NCBI GenBank assembly: GCA_035536455.1
Contig: DATLOC010000060.1
Location: forward strand, 1 to 64,000
Length of the DNA stretch: 64,000 nt
Direction of reading: 5' to 3'
Origin: DASUNQ01 sp035536455
Lineage (GTDB): Bacteria; Acidobacteriota; Thermoanaerobaculia; Multivoradales; UBA5704
Position 1 is the first letter of the stretch; every line of letters starts with the position of its first letter. A model generated the notes under the pieces. The model was not told the origin of the DNA. It did not search any database and worked only from the letters and a program-made list of their open reading frames with translations. Below are positions 23,474 to 31,476 of the stretch, piece after piece. The position numbers and the translations under genes are program-made.

Positions 23474-23990
23474 GATGCACTCCCCGGAAGGTGGGGAGAC
23501 TGTCCGCGGCCTTCGGACATGCGGGACGGCGTCGGGGGCGAGCGCCCCGACAGGCGGGATGCACGGGAAAACGCCCGGGGAGTGCACCCTCGGTGTTGGG
23601 GCAAGCGTACCGGGGAGCGGGATGCACCCCCCGACCGCGGGGATGCACCCCCTTGACGCTGGGGAGGCTGTCCGCGGCCTTTGGGCAAGCGGTACGGAGC
23701 CAGGGGCAAGCGTCCAGACAAGAAAAATGCACGGGAAAACGCTGGGGGAGTGCATCCCCGGCGTTGGGACAAGCGTACCGGCGAGAGAAATGCACCATTT
23801 CTCGCCTCGGATGCACCATTTTGCCGTGGGAGCGGCCTTCAACCCCTGCCGGGGAGGCCTTGAGGCCCTCGGGGAGCCCGTACGGGAGGCTCCGAAGGTG
23901 CATCTCCAGGCCAAAAGGGTGCATAAACTCCTCTGGGACGCTTGTACCAGGCGCTTTCCCGTGCATCCCCGGCCCTCGGGGGTGCAAAAC
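23474..23990. repeat. Non-coding repeat block: 168-bp tandem duplication with ATGCAC motifs
   Basis: Unit A (23474-23641) and unit B (23642-23809) align with the same landmarks at a fixed 168-bp offset (TGTCCGCGGCCT, ATGCACGGGAAAACGC, GGACAAGCGTACCG-like), with several mismatches and no reading frame shared. ATGCAC recurs in pairs 20-24 bp apart in the left half (23559/23583 as GTGCAC, 23622/23643, 23790/23810). In the right part (23899, 23920, 23961) the motif appears only inverted as GTGCAT. The inverted copy around 23955 (GGGGATGCACGGGAAAGCGC on the minus strand) matches the direct units. Open frames here are artefacts of the repeat. The block lies between the UPF0175 gene and the end of the STAND gene. 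Confidence 0.75.
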
Positions 23991-26834
23991 TCACGAAACG
24001 CCAGTTTGAGCCGGCGACTCGGCAAGGCGGCGCTCGAGCCAGGCGACCTCCCGCTCGCGGCGGCCGTAGCCGCAGGCGCGCACGAGCTCGGCGGCGCGAT
24101 CGAGGTGAGGGCGGGCGGCGGCGGGGTCGCCGGTCGCGAGGTGGAGGCGAGTCCATTCCAGGTGGGCGTCGGCCTCGTGGAGGCGCATCGAGCCGCGCTC
24201 GGCAATCTCCTGGACCTCGCGCAGGTCGGCCGCGGCGGCGGGGAAGTCGGAGGCCAGGCGGCGGAGGGCGGCGCGGGCGAGGGGGCCGCGGGGGAGATCG
24301 TCTTCCTGGGCTGCCTGCCGCAGGCCGTCGACGGCCCGGTCGAGGTGCTCCGCGGCCGGACGGAAGTCTCGCGCGGCGGACGCCGTCAGCGCTAGGCCGA
24401 GGCAAGCGCGACCGAGACAGAGGTGACCCAAGGCAGTGTCGAGAAGCCCTAGGCCGCGGCCTAGAAACTGTTGTCCTAGCCTCACCAGCTCGATGGCTCG
24501 CTCCCGCACCTTCTCACACGCTTTCCGGTACGGCGTTCCAGCCCCCTCCAGCCCTGAGCCGTCCTCCGGCTCCGCCCGGCCGAGCAGCAGATCGCAGTAC
24601 TGATAACCCTGGACCGAATAGAGCCGCGGATACACCGGCTGCATCTTCACCTGTATCGCCTCGGCCTCGCGGAAGGCCGTCGCACTCTCCTCCCACCGGC
24701 CCGCCTGGTGCAGGGCATCGGCCAGCGCTGTCCGCGTGATGGTCCGCTGGGACATGTTGCCGCTGCGGTCGGCCAGCTCGACGCTCTCCTCACCGGCCGC
24801 CACGGCGCCGGCCACGTCGCCCAGCGTCAGGGTCAACTCGCTGAGATTGCTGGCGGAAGCGGCGGCCTCCTTCCAATCCTCCTTGACGATGAGGGCGTCC
24901 AACCCCGCCCGCATCGGCTGGACCGCTTCCGGGAGCCGTCCCAGGGCGCGCAGGACGAAGCCGGCCGCGTTCAAGAGCCACGCCTGTTTCGCCGCGCTGA
25001 GCTGCGCGGAGGGCCGATCCCAAGGCCGATCGAAAAAGGCGGTGAGTGCCGTCAGCTCGGCACCGAAGGCGCCGAGCTTCTTTATGTTGAGAGCCTCGTT
25101 TCCCTGCCGGATCCGCCGCCAGTACACCTCGTCGAAGGCCTCCTGTATCCGCCCCGCTCGACAGCCGTGGACCACCGCGGCGTAGAGACGCAGCATCTCC
25201 TCGAGTGTCCCCGGTCGCTCGGGCGCCACTCGCCGGTAGTGTTCGTAGAGCCGCTCGTTTCCTGCCCGCCACGCCTCCGGCGCGGATTCCCGCAGTCGCG
25301 CTCCGAAGTGCTCACGCACGAGAGGATGAGCGTCGAGGGCGCCTGCGTCCCGGGTGTCACCGTTCTCGGCTGCCGTCACCAACCGCGCCTGGCGCAGGCG
25401 AGCGAGAGCAAGACTCCATGCCCTCTCCTTTCCCGCGCCGATCCCCTCCGTAAGCTCCGAAATCTCCGGCTCCGCCCGCAGCGTCGCGAGCGCCTTGGGC
25501 TCCGCCAGACGGTCGAAGAGCCCTAGCAGGTGGAGCACCTTGATCTCAGGGCCCGGACCGAACCAGCGCTCATAGGAAGTCATGACGTTCTCGGCGTGCT
25601 CGCCGCCCTCAATCGCCGCGTCGAGCACCGCGGCTTCCAGACGCCGGCGGACGTCGCCCTCGAGGACCTCGCGCAGGTAGGTGCCGAGGAGGGTCAGGGC
25701 TAAGCCGTGACCGTGACGTTCCTCCGACGCCGCTTGGAGTTCTTTCTCCGAACCGTTCACGCCGAGTCGGCGCAGTAGTTCCGCCCCGGCCGCCGCCGGC
25801 AGCCTCTCCAAGTCCACGGCCACCGCTCCCGGCCGCCCCGCGATATCGGCCACCCGTAGGCGGGTCGTAATGAGGCAGAGCCCAGGGTTGTCTGCCGCCA
25901 GCTCCCGTACTAGGGCCGCGACCGCCGGATCCTTGATCCGCCCCGTCTGTGCGCCGGGCGGGTGCTGGAGCGGCTCGAGCCCGTCGAGCACCAACAGAGT
26001 CCGCGCCTCGCGGACGAGTCCCGCCAGTACTTCACCCTTCTTCCACGGCGAGGTGATGGCCTCGCCCTTGTAGCCCAGCCAGTCGAGGGCGTACTCGGTA
26101 AACGCTTCGCTCGAGGCCCCGGTCGCGTCGGTGCCCTGGCTGTAGAAGGACCACCCGAGGACCCGCTCTGCTCCCCGCCAGCCGTCCTCCTGCAGCCGGC
26201 CGAGCCAGCGGTTAATCAGCGCCGACTTGCCAGCCCCGCCCAAGGCGACGAAGCTGATGACATTCGTGCCGCCCGCCCACGCGGCGTCGAGCCGGGCGAG
26301 CTCCTCCTCGCGGGCGACGAACGTCTCGCCGGTAGCGGGGAGCTTGGCGATCGCGATGCGCGGCCCCTTCGCCATGCCCCGCCAGTGCTCATAGTGCCTG
26401 CGCAGGAGACCCTCGTGACCTTTGAGTCTGTCGAGGATGTCGTCCCAGAAGAAGACGCTGACCGGAAAGGAGTTCGCTCCAAGCTGCTCAACAGTGACTT
26501 CACGGACGATCGCCTCGACGCCGACATCGCGCGGTGCGGTAGTGGCGAGGGTGAAGCCCGCCAGCGCGGGCTTGAACTTACGAGCCTTCTTGACCTCCGC
26601 GAGGATCTCGACGCGCGTCAACTGCGTGCCCGCGAGCTGGCTCTTGAGCTTGCACTGGACGCCCTTCCACTTGGAGCCGCGCTGCGGCCGGCCGTAGACG
26701 TCGACCCCTGCTTGCGGCTGGCCGCGCCGACCGTGCTTGCGAGTGTCGGGGTCGTCCCAGAGAAGCGCCCAGAGGTCCCGGCAGAGGTCCTCGAAGTCCT
26801 CCCAGCCAGCAGGGGGTGGGATGTCGTAGTTCAC
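23991..26834 (-). CDS. Mrr-like nuclease - STAND NTPase - TPR protein (candidate antiphage sensor)
   Basis: 947 residues from a GTG at 26834. The N-terminus (about 1-125) looks like an Mrr-type PD-(D/E)xK nuclease: FEDLCRDL helix, Asp45 in AGVDVYG and Gln60-x-Lys62 (VQCK) after a strand, then a helical EVKKARKF region. An STAND-type NTPase follows: Walker A GGAGKSA (about 199-205), Walker B LLVLDGLEP with Asp284, and later winged-helix-like sequence. Residues about 600-940 are TPR-like (SNLSELTLTLGDVAGAV, TALADALHQAGRW). Related layouts with N-terminal effectors and repeat sensors are seen in Avs-type and NLR-like bacterial immunity proteins. Thus the likely role is: repeat domain senses a phage cue, the NTPase oligomerises, the nuclease degrades DNA. 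This is inferred by architecture. Confidence 0.78.
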   Translation of the reverse strand: MNYDIPPPAGWEDFEDLCRDLWALLWDDPDTRKHGRRGQPQAGVDVYGRPQRGSKWKGVQCKLKSQLAGTQLTRVEILAEVKKARKFKPALAGFTLATTAPRDVGVEAIVREVTVEQLGANSFPVSVFFWDDILDRLKGHEGLLRRHYEHWRGMAKGPRIAIAKLPATGETFVAREEELARLDAAWAGGTNVISFVALGGAGKSALINRWLGRLQEDGWRGAERVLGWSFYSQGTDATGASSEAFTEYALDWLGYKGEAITSPWKKGEVLAGLVREARTLLVLDGLEPLQHPPGAQTGRIKDPAVAALVRELAADNPGLCLITTRLRVADIAGRPGAVAVDLERLPAAAGAELLRRLGVNGSEKELQAASEERHGHGLALTLLGTYLREVLEGDVRRRLEAAVLDAAIEGGEHAENVMTSYERWFGPGPEIKVLHLLGLFDRLAEPKALATLRAEPEISELTEGIGAGKERAWSLALARLRQARLVTAAENGDTRDAGALDAHPLVREHFGARLRESAPEAWRAGNERLYEHYRRVAPERPGTLEEMLRLYAAVVHGCRAGRIQEAFDEVYWRRIRQGNEALNIKKLGAFGAELTALTAFFDRPWDRPSAQLSAAKQAWLLNAAGFVLRALGRLPEAVQPMRAGLDALIVKEDWKEAAASASNLSELTLTLGDVAGAVAAGEESVELADRSGNMSQRTITRTALADALHQAGRWEESATAFREAEAIQVKMQPVYPRLYSVQGYQYCDLLLGRAEPEDGSGLEGAGTPYRKACEKVRERAIELVRLGQQFLGRGLGLLDTALGHLCLGRACLGLALTASAARDFRPAAEHLDRAVDGLRQAAQEDDLPRGPLARAALRRLASDFPAAAADLREVQEIAERGSMRLHEADAHLEWTRLHLATGDPAAARPHLDRAAELVRACGYGRREREVAWLERRLAESPAQTGVS

Positions 26835-26844
26835 TGCTGAAGAA

Positions 26845-26850
26845 ATTTTA
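26845..26850 (-). promoter_or_regulatory. Candidate -10 box (TAAAAT) of the nuclease-STAND gene
   Basis: An AT-rich patch in otherwise GC-rich sequence. On the minus strand it reads TAAAAT and would place transcription only a few bases before the GTG at 26834, giving a nearly leaderless message. No convincing -35 is visible. Confidence 0.3.
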
Positions 26851-26919
26851 ACAGGCGGGTTCGAGGAGCCGTCGTCATGGAAGAATCACGACCGCCGTCA
26901 TTCCCGGAGGACTCGCCAC

Positions 26920-27348
26920 ATGGCTACATCGAACATCGCCGCGAAGTGGATCAGTTGGGCCCCGCAGCTCCTCAGCGTGCTCCGCATCGCGGCTGCGTTC
27001 ATCTTCATTCCGTCGGGCACGATGAAGCTCTTCGCCTTCCCGGCGGGGATCCCCGACGGCGGGACCGTGCCGTTGCTGTCGCAGATGGGGATCGGCGCCC
27101 TCCTCGAGGTCGTCGGCGGCGCCTTGCTGCTCGTCGGGCTCTTCACGCGGCCCGTCGCGTTCATCCTGAGCGGCGAGATGGCGGTGGCGTACTTCCAGTT
27201 CCACTCCCCGGGGGGCTTCTGGCCCGTCATCAACCAGGGCATCCCCGCGGCGCTCTTCTGCTTCATCTTTCTCTACATTTCCTCCGCCGGCCCGGGGCCG
27301 TGGAGCCTGGACGCGGTGCTGAGGAAGAAAGCCCCGCCGCCCGCATGA
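26920..27348 (+). CDS. DoxX-family membrane protein
   Basis: 142 residues with GGAGG 9 nt upstream of the ATG. Four hydrophobic helices and the DoxX hallmarks: LRIAAAFIFIPSGTMKLF near the N-terminus, then LLEVVGGALLLVGLFTRPVA and a final helix. These inner-membrane proteins are often linked to sulphur or oxidative stress, but the function is rarely defined. The stop overlaps the start of the MATE gene by 4 bp (ATGA), so the two are coupled. Confidence 0.85.
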   Translation: MATSNIAAKWISWAPQLLSVLRIAAAFIFIPSGTMKLFAFPAGIPDGGTVPLLSQMGIGALLEVVGGALLLVGLFTRPVAFILSGEMAVAYFQFHSPGGFWPVINQGIPAALFCFIFLYISSAGPGPWSLDAVLRKKAPPPA

Positions 27349-28808
27349 CGGACTTCTCCGCGCCCGTCGCGCCTGCGCCCTCGGCCGTCGGCGAGCTGCC
27401 CGTTCCGGCGGCGCCGCCGGAGAAGCGGCGCTACGACCGCTCGATCGTCGAGGGCCCGCTGCGCCCCGCGGTGTGGAAGATCGCCTGGCCGACGATGCTG
27501 ACCAACATCGTCGGCGGGCTCCAGGGCATCGTCGATCACGTGCTGGTGGGGAACCTCGTCGGCTTCACGGCCAACGCGGCGATCGGCGTCGCCTGGCAGA
27601 TTTTCCTCATCGTCATCATCTTCATCTCGTCGCTGTTCACCGGGATGAGCGTGCTCGTGGCCCGGTTCGCCGGGGCCGGCGACGAAGACAAGGTCAACCG
27701 CACCGTCTACCAGGCGTTCCTGACCGCCATCGGGATCTCGCTCGGCATCATGGCCCCGATCGGTTACTTCCTGTCACCATGGCTGCTCGATCTGGTGAAC
27801 GCCGCGCCCGCGGTGCAGGCGGAGGCGCTGCCGTTCCTGCGCATCATGTTCGTCTTCAGCAGCGGCATGCTGGTCTACTTCATGCTGAGCGGCGCCCTGC
27901 GCTCCACCGGCGACGCGCGGACCCCGATGGTCCTCGGCGTCACCATGACGGTGCTGAACCTGGTGCTCAACGTGGTGCTGATCCGCGGGCTGGGCCCGAT
28001 CCCCGCGTTCGGCACCGCCGGCGCGGCGATGGGGACGGCGATCGCGTCCGGTCTGGTCGCCGTCTACGCGCTGGTGAAGCTCTGGACCGGCGGCTGGGTC
28101 GTCGCCTTCCCGCGCGGCCCCGCTCTCCGCCCGGACTGGGCGATCATCAAGGCGCTCTTCCGCTTCGGGCTGCCGACCGGCATCCAGGGCATCGCCATGA
28201 ACATCGGCGGCGTGCTGCTCCTCGCCTTCATCGGGTCGCTGGCGCAGAGCGCGGCGGCGCAGGCGGCCTTCGCGGTCTCGTACACTCAGCTCTTCTCGCT
28301 CATCACCTGGACGTCGGTGGGGCTGATGGGCGCCGCGGCCGCGGTCGCCGGCCAGAACCTCGGCGCCGGCAAGCCGGACCGCGCCGCCCAGGCCGTGCAC
28401 ATCGCGGCGCAGTTCGGCCTGCTCGGCGCCGCCTCCGTCGGCGTGTTCTTCTTCTTCTTCCCCGAGCAGCTGCTGGCGATCTTCGGCATGAACGAGCCCG
28501 TCGTCGTCGGCATCGGTGTGCAGCTCCTGCGCGTCCTCAGCGTCTCGGGCCTCCTCATCGCCGTCGCCCTCACCTATACCGGCGGCCTCCAGGGCACCGG
28601 CGACACCAAGAGCCCGCTCTACATCTCGATCGTCTCGCAGGTCGTCGTCCCGCTCGGCATCTGCTTCGTGATCCAGCAGATGGGCCGGCTCGACCCGCTC
28701 GACATCTGGCTGGCGATCCTCTTCGGCCACGCCACCCGCTGCGCCCTGAGCGTGCTGCGCTTCAACCAGGGCCGCTGGCGCGCCATCGAAGTGGAAATCG
28801 ACCGATGA
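27345..28808 (+). CDS. MATE-family multidrug/metabolite efflux transporter
   Basis: 487 residues, about 12 transmembrane helices. The sequence follows the MatE pattern: N-terminal WKIAWPTMLTNIVGGLQGIVD, HVLVGNLVG, GALRSTGDARTPM (a repeated MatE motif), and a second copy GLQGTGDTKSPL in the second half. It uses an ion gradient to export cationic drugs or metabolites across the inner membrane. It is coupled to DoxX upstream by a 4-bp overlap and to the methyltransferase downstream by another ATGA, so the three form one operon; why a transporter joins a glycan methyltransferase is not clear. Confidence 0.88.
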   Translation: MTDFSAPVAPAPSAVGELPVPAAPPEKRRYDRSIVEGPLRPAVWKIAWPTMLTNIVGGLQGIVDHVLVGNLVGFTANAAIGVAWQIFLIVIIFISSLFTGMSVLVARFAGAGDEDKVNRTVYQAFLTAIGISLGIMAPIGYFLSPWLLDLVNAAPAVQAEALPFLRIMFVFSSGMLVYFMLSGALRSTGDARTPMVLGVTMTVLNLVLNVVLIRGLGPIPAFGTAGAAMGTAIASGLVAVYALVKLWTGGWVVAFPRGPALRPDWAIIKALFRFGLPTGIQGIAMNIGGVLLLAFIGSLAQSAAAQAAFAVSYTQLFSLITWTSVGLMGAAAAVAGQNLGAGKPDRAAQAVHIAAQFGLLGAASVGVFFFFFPEQLLAIFGMNEPVVVGIGVQLLRVLSVSGLLIAVALTYTGGLQGTGDTKSPLYISIVSQVVVPLGICFVIQQMGRLDPLDIWLAILFGHATRCALSVLRFNQGRWRAIEVEIDR

Positions 28809-29947
28809 CCTCCTTTGCCTTCTCACTCCTGAGGCAAGTCGGAGAATGTCTCGGGAACTCCTATCGGGACAACTGGGAAGCCCGGCGGGCCCTTCCTCGT
28901 CCCGAGCGCTCGGTTCCGGACGAAGTCGACGAGGCCCGGCTCGCGGAGCTCGGATACGCCTACGTGCAGGACGTCGCTTCACGTTCGGCGGTCTTCCTGA
29001 ACCACGTGGAATCGATCCTTCCGGGCCTGGAGCGGACCTACGATCTGCTCGAGGATGCCCAGTCCCGCGACCTCCTGGTGAAGCTCTTCGCCTACCGGAT
29101 GCTCGGTCACGAGCGGGTGCGTCTGCCCTTTCCCACCGCTGACTACCATGCTCGGATCGAAGCCCTGGAGGACCTCGCCGAGGATGTGCCCGGGCTCGTT
29201 GCGAGGGTTCCCGCGAAAGAGATTCTCTTGCAGTACCTGGACCTGAGTGGCGTCGGAATACCGATCAGGTTGCAGTCGACTCCACTAGCGGTTTACAACA
29301 TCTTTTTCGCGGAGCAATACGCGCATCGTGTCCCCGGGAGACGCATCGCGGTGCAGGAGGGGGATACGGTTCTCGACCTCGGTGGCTGCTGGGGAGATAC
29401 CGCGATGAGCTTCTCGGACCTGGTCGGGTCGTCCGGCCAGGTCATCTCTTTTGAGTTCCTGCCGCAGAACCTCGAGATCTTCGAGCGCAATCTCGAGTTG
29501 AACCCCGCGCTCGGCGAACGAGTCCGGATCCTGCGGCGAGCAGCCTGGAGCCGCACCGGCGAGAGGATGTACTTCGCGGACCATGGCCCCGCGACCCGGG
29601 TGATCCCGGAGCCGTCCGGGGCCTTCCTGCAGGAGGTCGAGACCCTCTCGATCGATGACCTCGTCAGGGAGGAGTCCCTCGGCGTCGACTTCCTCAAGAT
29701 GGACATCGAAGGGGCGGAGCTCGAGGCGCTCCGAGGAGCGGAGTGGACACTCCGCCAGCAACGCCCGGACCTGGCGATTTCGCTCTATCATCGCCTCCAG
29801 GACTTCGCGGAGATTCCCGACTACCTGGCCTCCCTGGATCTCGGATACCACTTCTACCTGGGGAACGCGACGATCTTCGAGAGCGAGACCGTTCTCTTCG
29901 CCCAGTCCGATCGAGGGCCCGCTGCGGCGACACCTACCAGGATCTGA
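28805..29947 (+). CDS. FkbM-family SAM-dependent methyltransferase
   Basis: 380 residues. Start ATG overlaps the MATE stop. The C-terminal 200 residues contain motif I VLDLGGCWGDTAMSF (about 188-202), VISFEFLPQNLEIF, and the FkbM hallmark FLKMDIEGAELEAL (about 296-309). The N-terminal 180 residues are family-specific and helical. FkbM proteins methylate sugar or polyketide hydroxyls. At the head of a glycosyltransferase cluster, glycan O-methylation is the likely role. Codon usage is slightly less GC-extreme than neighbouring genes. It is convergent with the next GT4 gene, ending 2 bp from its stop. Confidence 0.85.
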   Translation: MTSFAFSLLRQVGECLGNSYRDNWEARRALPRPERSVPDEVDEARLAELGYAYVQDVASRSAVFLNHVESILPGLERTYDLLEDAQSRDLLVKLFAYRMLGHERVRLPFPTADYHARIEALEDLAEDVPGLVARVPAKEILLQYLDLSGVGIPIRLQSTPLAVYNIFFAEQYAHRVPGRRIAVQEGDTVLDLGGCWGDTAMSFSDLVGSSGQVISFEFLPQNLEIFERNLELNPALGERVRILRRAAWSRTGERMYFADHGPATRVIPEPSGAFLQEVETLSIDDLVREESLGVDFLKMDIEGAELEALRGAEWTLRQQRPDLAISLYHRLQDFAEIPDYLASLDLGYHFYLGNATIFESETVLFAQSDRGPAAATPTRI

Positions 29948-29949
29948 CG

Positions 29950-31476
29950 TCAGGAACCCTCGAGCAGCTTTTCGCGATCCAGCCAGAGCAGCTGGTATTC
30001 CCGATGGACGCGGGCGAGCTCTTTGCGGAGCGCGGCGCAGACCCCGTGCAGCTCCGCTGCCATGGTGTGGGTTTCGGCATGGGCGCGATGCAAGCGCCGG
30101 AGCTCTTGGTGCGCTTCGGCCAGGGCCTGCGTCGCCCGGCTCAGCTCCTCGCGGACGCCGGCTCCCTGCTCCCTTTGCTCGCGGATCTCCGTCAGCCGCT
30201 CCGCCGCCGCCGCCGCGAGCTCGCCGAGCAGCTGGACGAGCAGGCCGAACGGCGGCGAGGGCGGTGACGTCAGGGCTTGCGAAAGATGCTCGTGGGCGGC
30301 GGCGACGAAGCCGTTGTCCACGAAGCGTTGGCGGGCCATTTCAGCGCCCTGGCGGGCGAGGCGTCGCGCCAGCCTTGAATCGTCGAGCAGCCGACTCATG
30401 CGGTCGGCCGCCGCCACGGCGTCACCCGCGGGGTAGGCCAGCCCATGCACTCCGTCCTCCAGGTAATCCAGGTAGCCGCCCGAGGCGGGGAAGACGATCG
30501 GCCGTTCGAGCAGCAGCGCTTCAACCGCCACCCGACCGAAAGCCTCGTGCTTGGCCGCGAGCAGCACCACGTCGCAGGAGGTGATCGCCGGAACGGAGTC
30601 GACGAATCCCGGCAGCAGGACGCGATCGCCGATGCCAAGCTCGGCGGCGAGCGCGGCCAGCCTGTCCGCCTGCCCGCCACGGTCCCTGCCGGCGAGCAGC
30701 AGCTCCACGTCGCGCCCTTGGCCGACCAGACGCGACACCGCGGCCAACGCCAGCTCCTGCCCCTTGGTGGGGGTGAGGAAGCCGAAGACCCCTACCTTGG
30801 CGCTCTTCCGTCGCCGAAAGGTCGGCGCCGGCGGCTCGGCCGTCGGGGAGGGCGTCTCGATGGCGCAGTAGAGCGTGCGGCAGCGCTCGTCGTCGAGGTC
30901 GGAGAAGAGCCTGCGGCGCACGATCTCGCTGACCGTGAGCACTCGCTGCGAGGAGCTGGCTACGATGTCGAGCACCTGCGGCAGGGGAAGAAAGAAGTGG
31001 AGGTCATGGTCGAGCTCCCCGAACTCGGTGACGTACCAGAGGTGGGGGCGCCCGAGCAGGGCGGCGGCCATCGCGCCCCAGGGGATGGTCAGGGTCGAGG
31101 TGAGGATGGCGTCGGGCGCGGCGGCGGCCAGGCGCGGCAGCGCCTCCGCCAGGACGTTGAACCCGGCCAGCAGCCGGCGCCGCGCCTCTTTCGGGGCCAC
31201 CGGCGTGAAGTCGGCCCACCACCCATAGGGGATCTCCAGCACATCCGCGCCCACCGCCGTCAGTCGCGCCTCGAGCGGCCCGGCTCCCGGAAGCACGACC
31301 GTGCAGGCGACCCCGTGTTCCGCCACCAGGCCGCTGACCAGATCGAGGAGGATCCTCTCCGCCCCGGCGAGCTCGGACGAGTGCGAGAAGAGGCAGACCC
31401 GCGCCAGCTTCGACCTTCCCGGCACGGCCGCGGGCCTTTCCGGGACGGTCGCCGTTCGCGTGTCATCCGCGATCAC
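29950..31476 (-). CDS. Glycosyltransferase family 4 with C-terminal coiled coil
   Basis: 508 residues from a GTG at 31476, overlapping the upstream GT2 gene by 14 bp. N-terminal Rossmann region has FSHSSELAGAERILLDL (the GxExx nucleotide-sugar loop), and the C-terminal domain has KVGVFGFLTPTKGQELAL and the GT4 E-x7-E motif in EAFGRVAVEALLLERP. After about residue 415 comes a long charged coiled coil (SELAAAAAERLTEIREQREQG onward) to the C-terminus. Such tails often mediate complex formation. It is a retaining sugar transferase, cytoplasmic face of the membrane; donor and acceptor unknown. The GT2 gene directly upstream is transcribed first, so the pair is one operon on the minus strand. Confidence 0.85.
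   Translation of the reverse strand: MIADDTRTATVPERPAAVPGRSKLARVCLFSHSSELAGAERILLDLVSGLVAEHGVACTVVLPGAGPLEARLTAVGADVLEIPYGWWADFTPVAPKEARRRLLAGFNVLAEALPRLAAAAPDAILTSTLTIPWGAMAAALLGRPHLWYVTEFGELDHDLHFFLPLPQVLDIVASSSQRVLTVSEIVRRRLFSDLDDERCRTLYCAIETPSPTAEPPAPTFRRRKSAKVGVFGFLTPTKGQELALAAVSRLVGQGRDVELLLAGRDRGGQADRLAALAAELGIGDRVLLPGFVDSVPAITSCDVVLLAAKHEAFGRVAVEALLLERPIVFPASGGYLDYLEDGVHGLAYPAGDAVAAADRMSRLLDDSRLARRLARQGAEMARQRFVDNGFVAAAHEHLSQALTSPPSPPFGLLVQLLGELAAAAAERLTEIREQREQGAGVREELSRATQALAEAHQELRRLHRAHAETHTMAAELHGVCAALRKELARVHREYQLLWLDREKLLEGS

Noticed and set aside
23474..23809. CRISPR array in the repeat block
   Set aside because: Only two long units of 168 bp and irregular 20-24 bp motif pairs; no short repeat/unique spacer alternation and no cas genes nearby.
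23454..24205. Open frames through the repeat block on either strand
   Set aside because: They arise from repeat composition, are not conserved between the two units in frame, and have no RBS; the longest also runs antiparallel or out of frame into the STAND gene.
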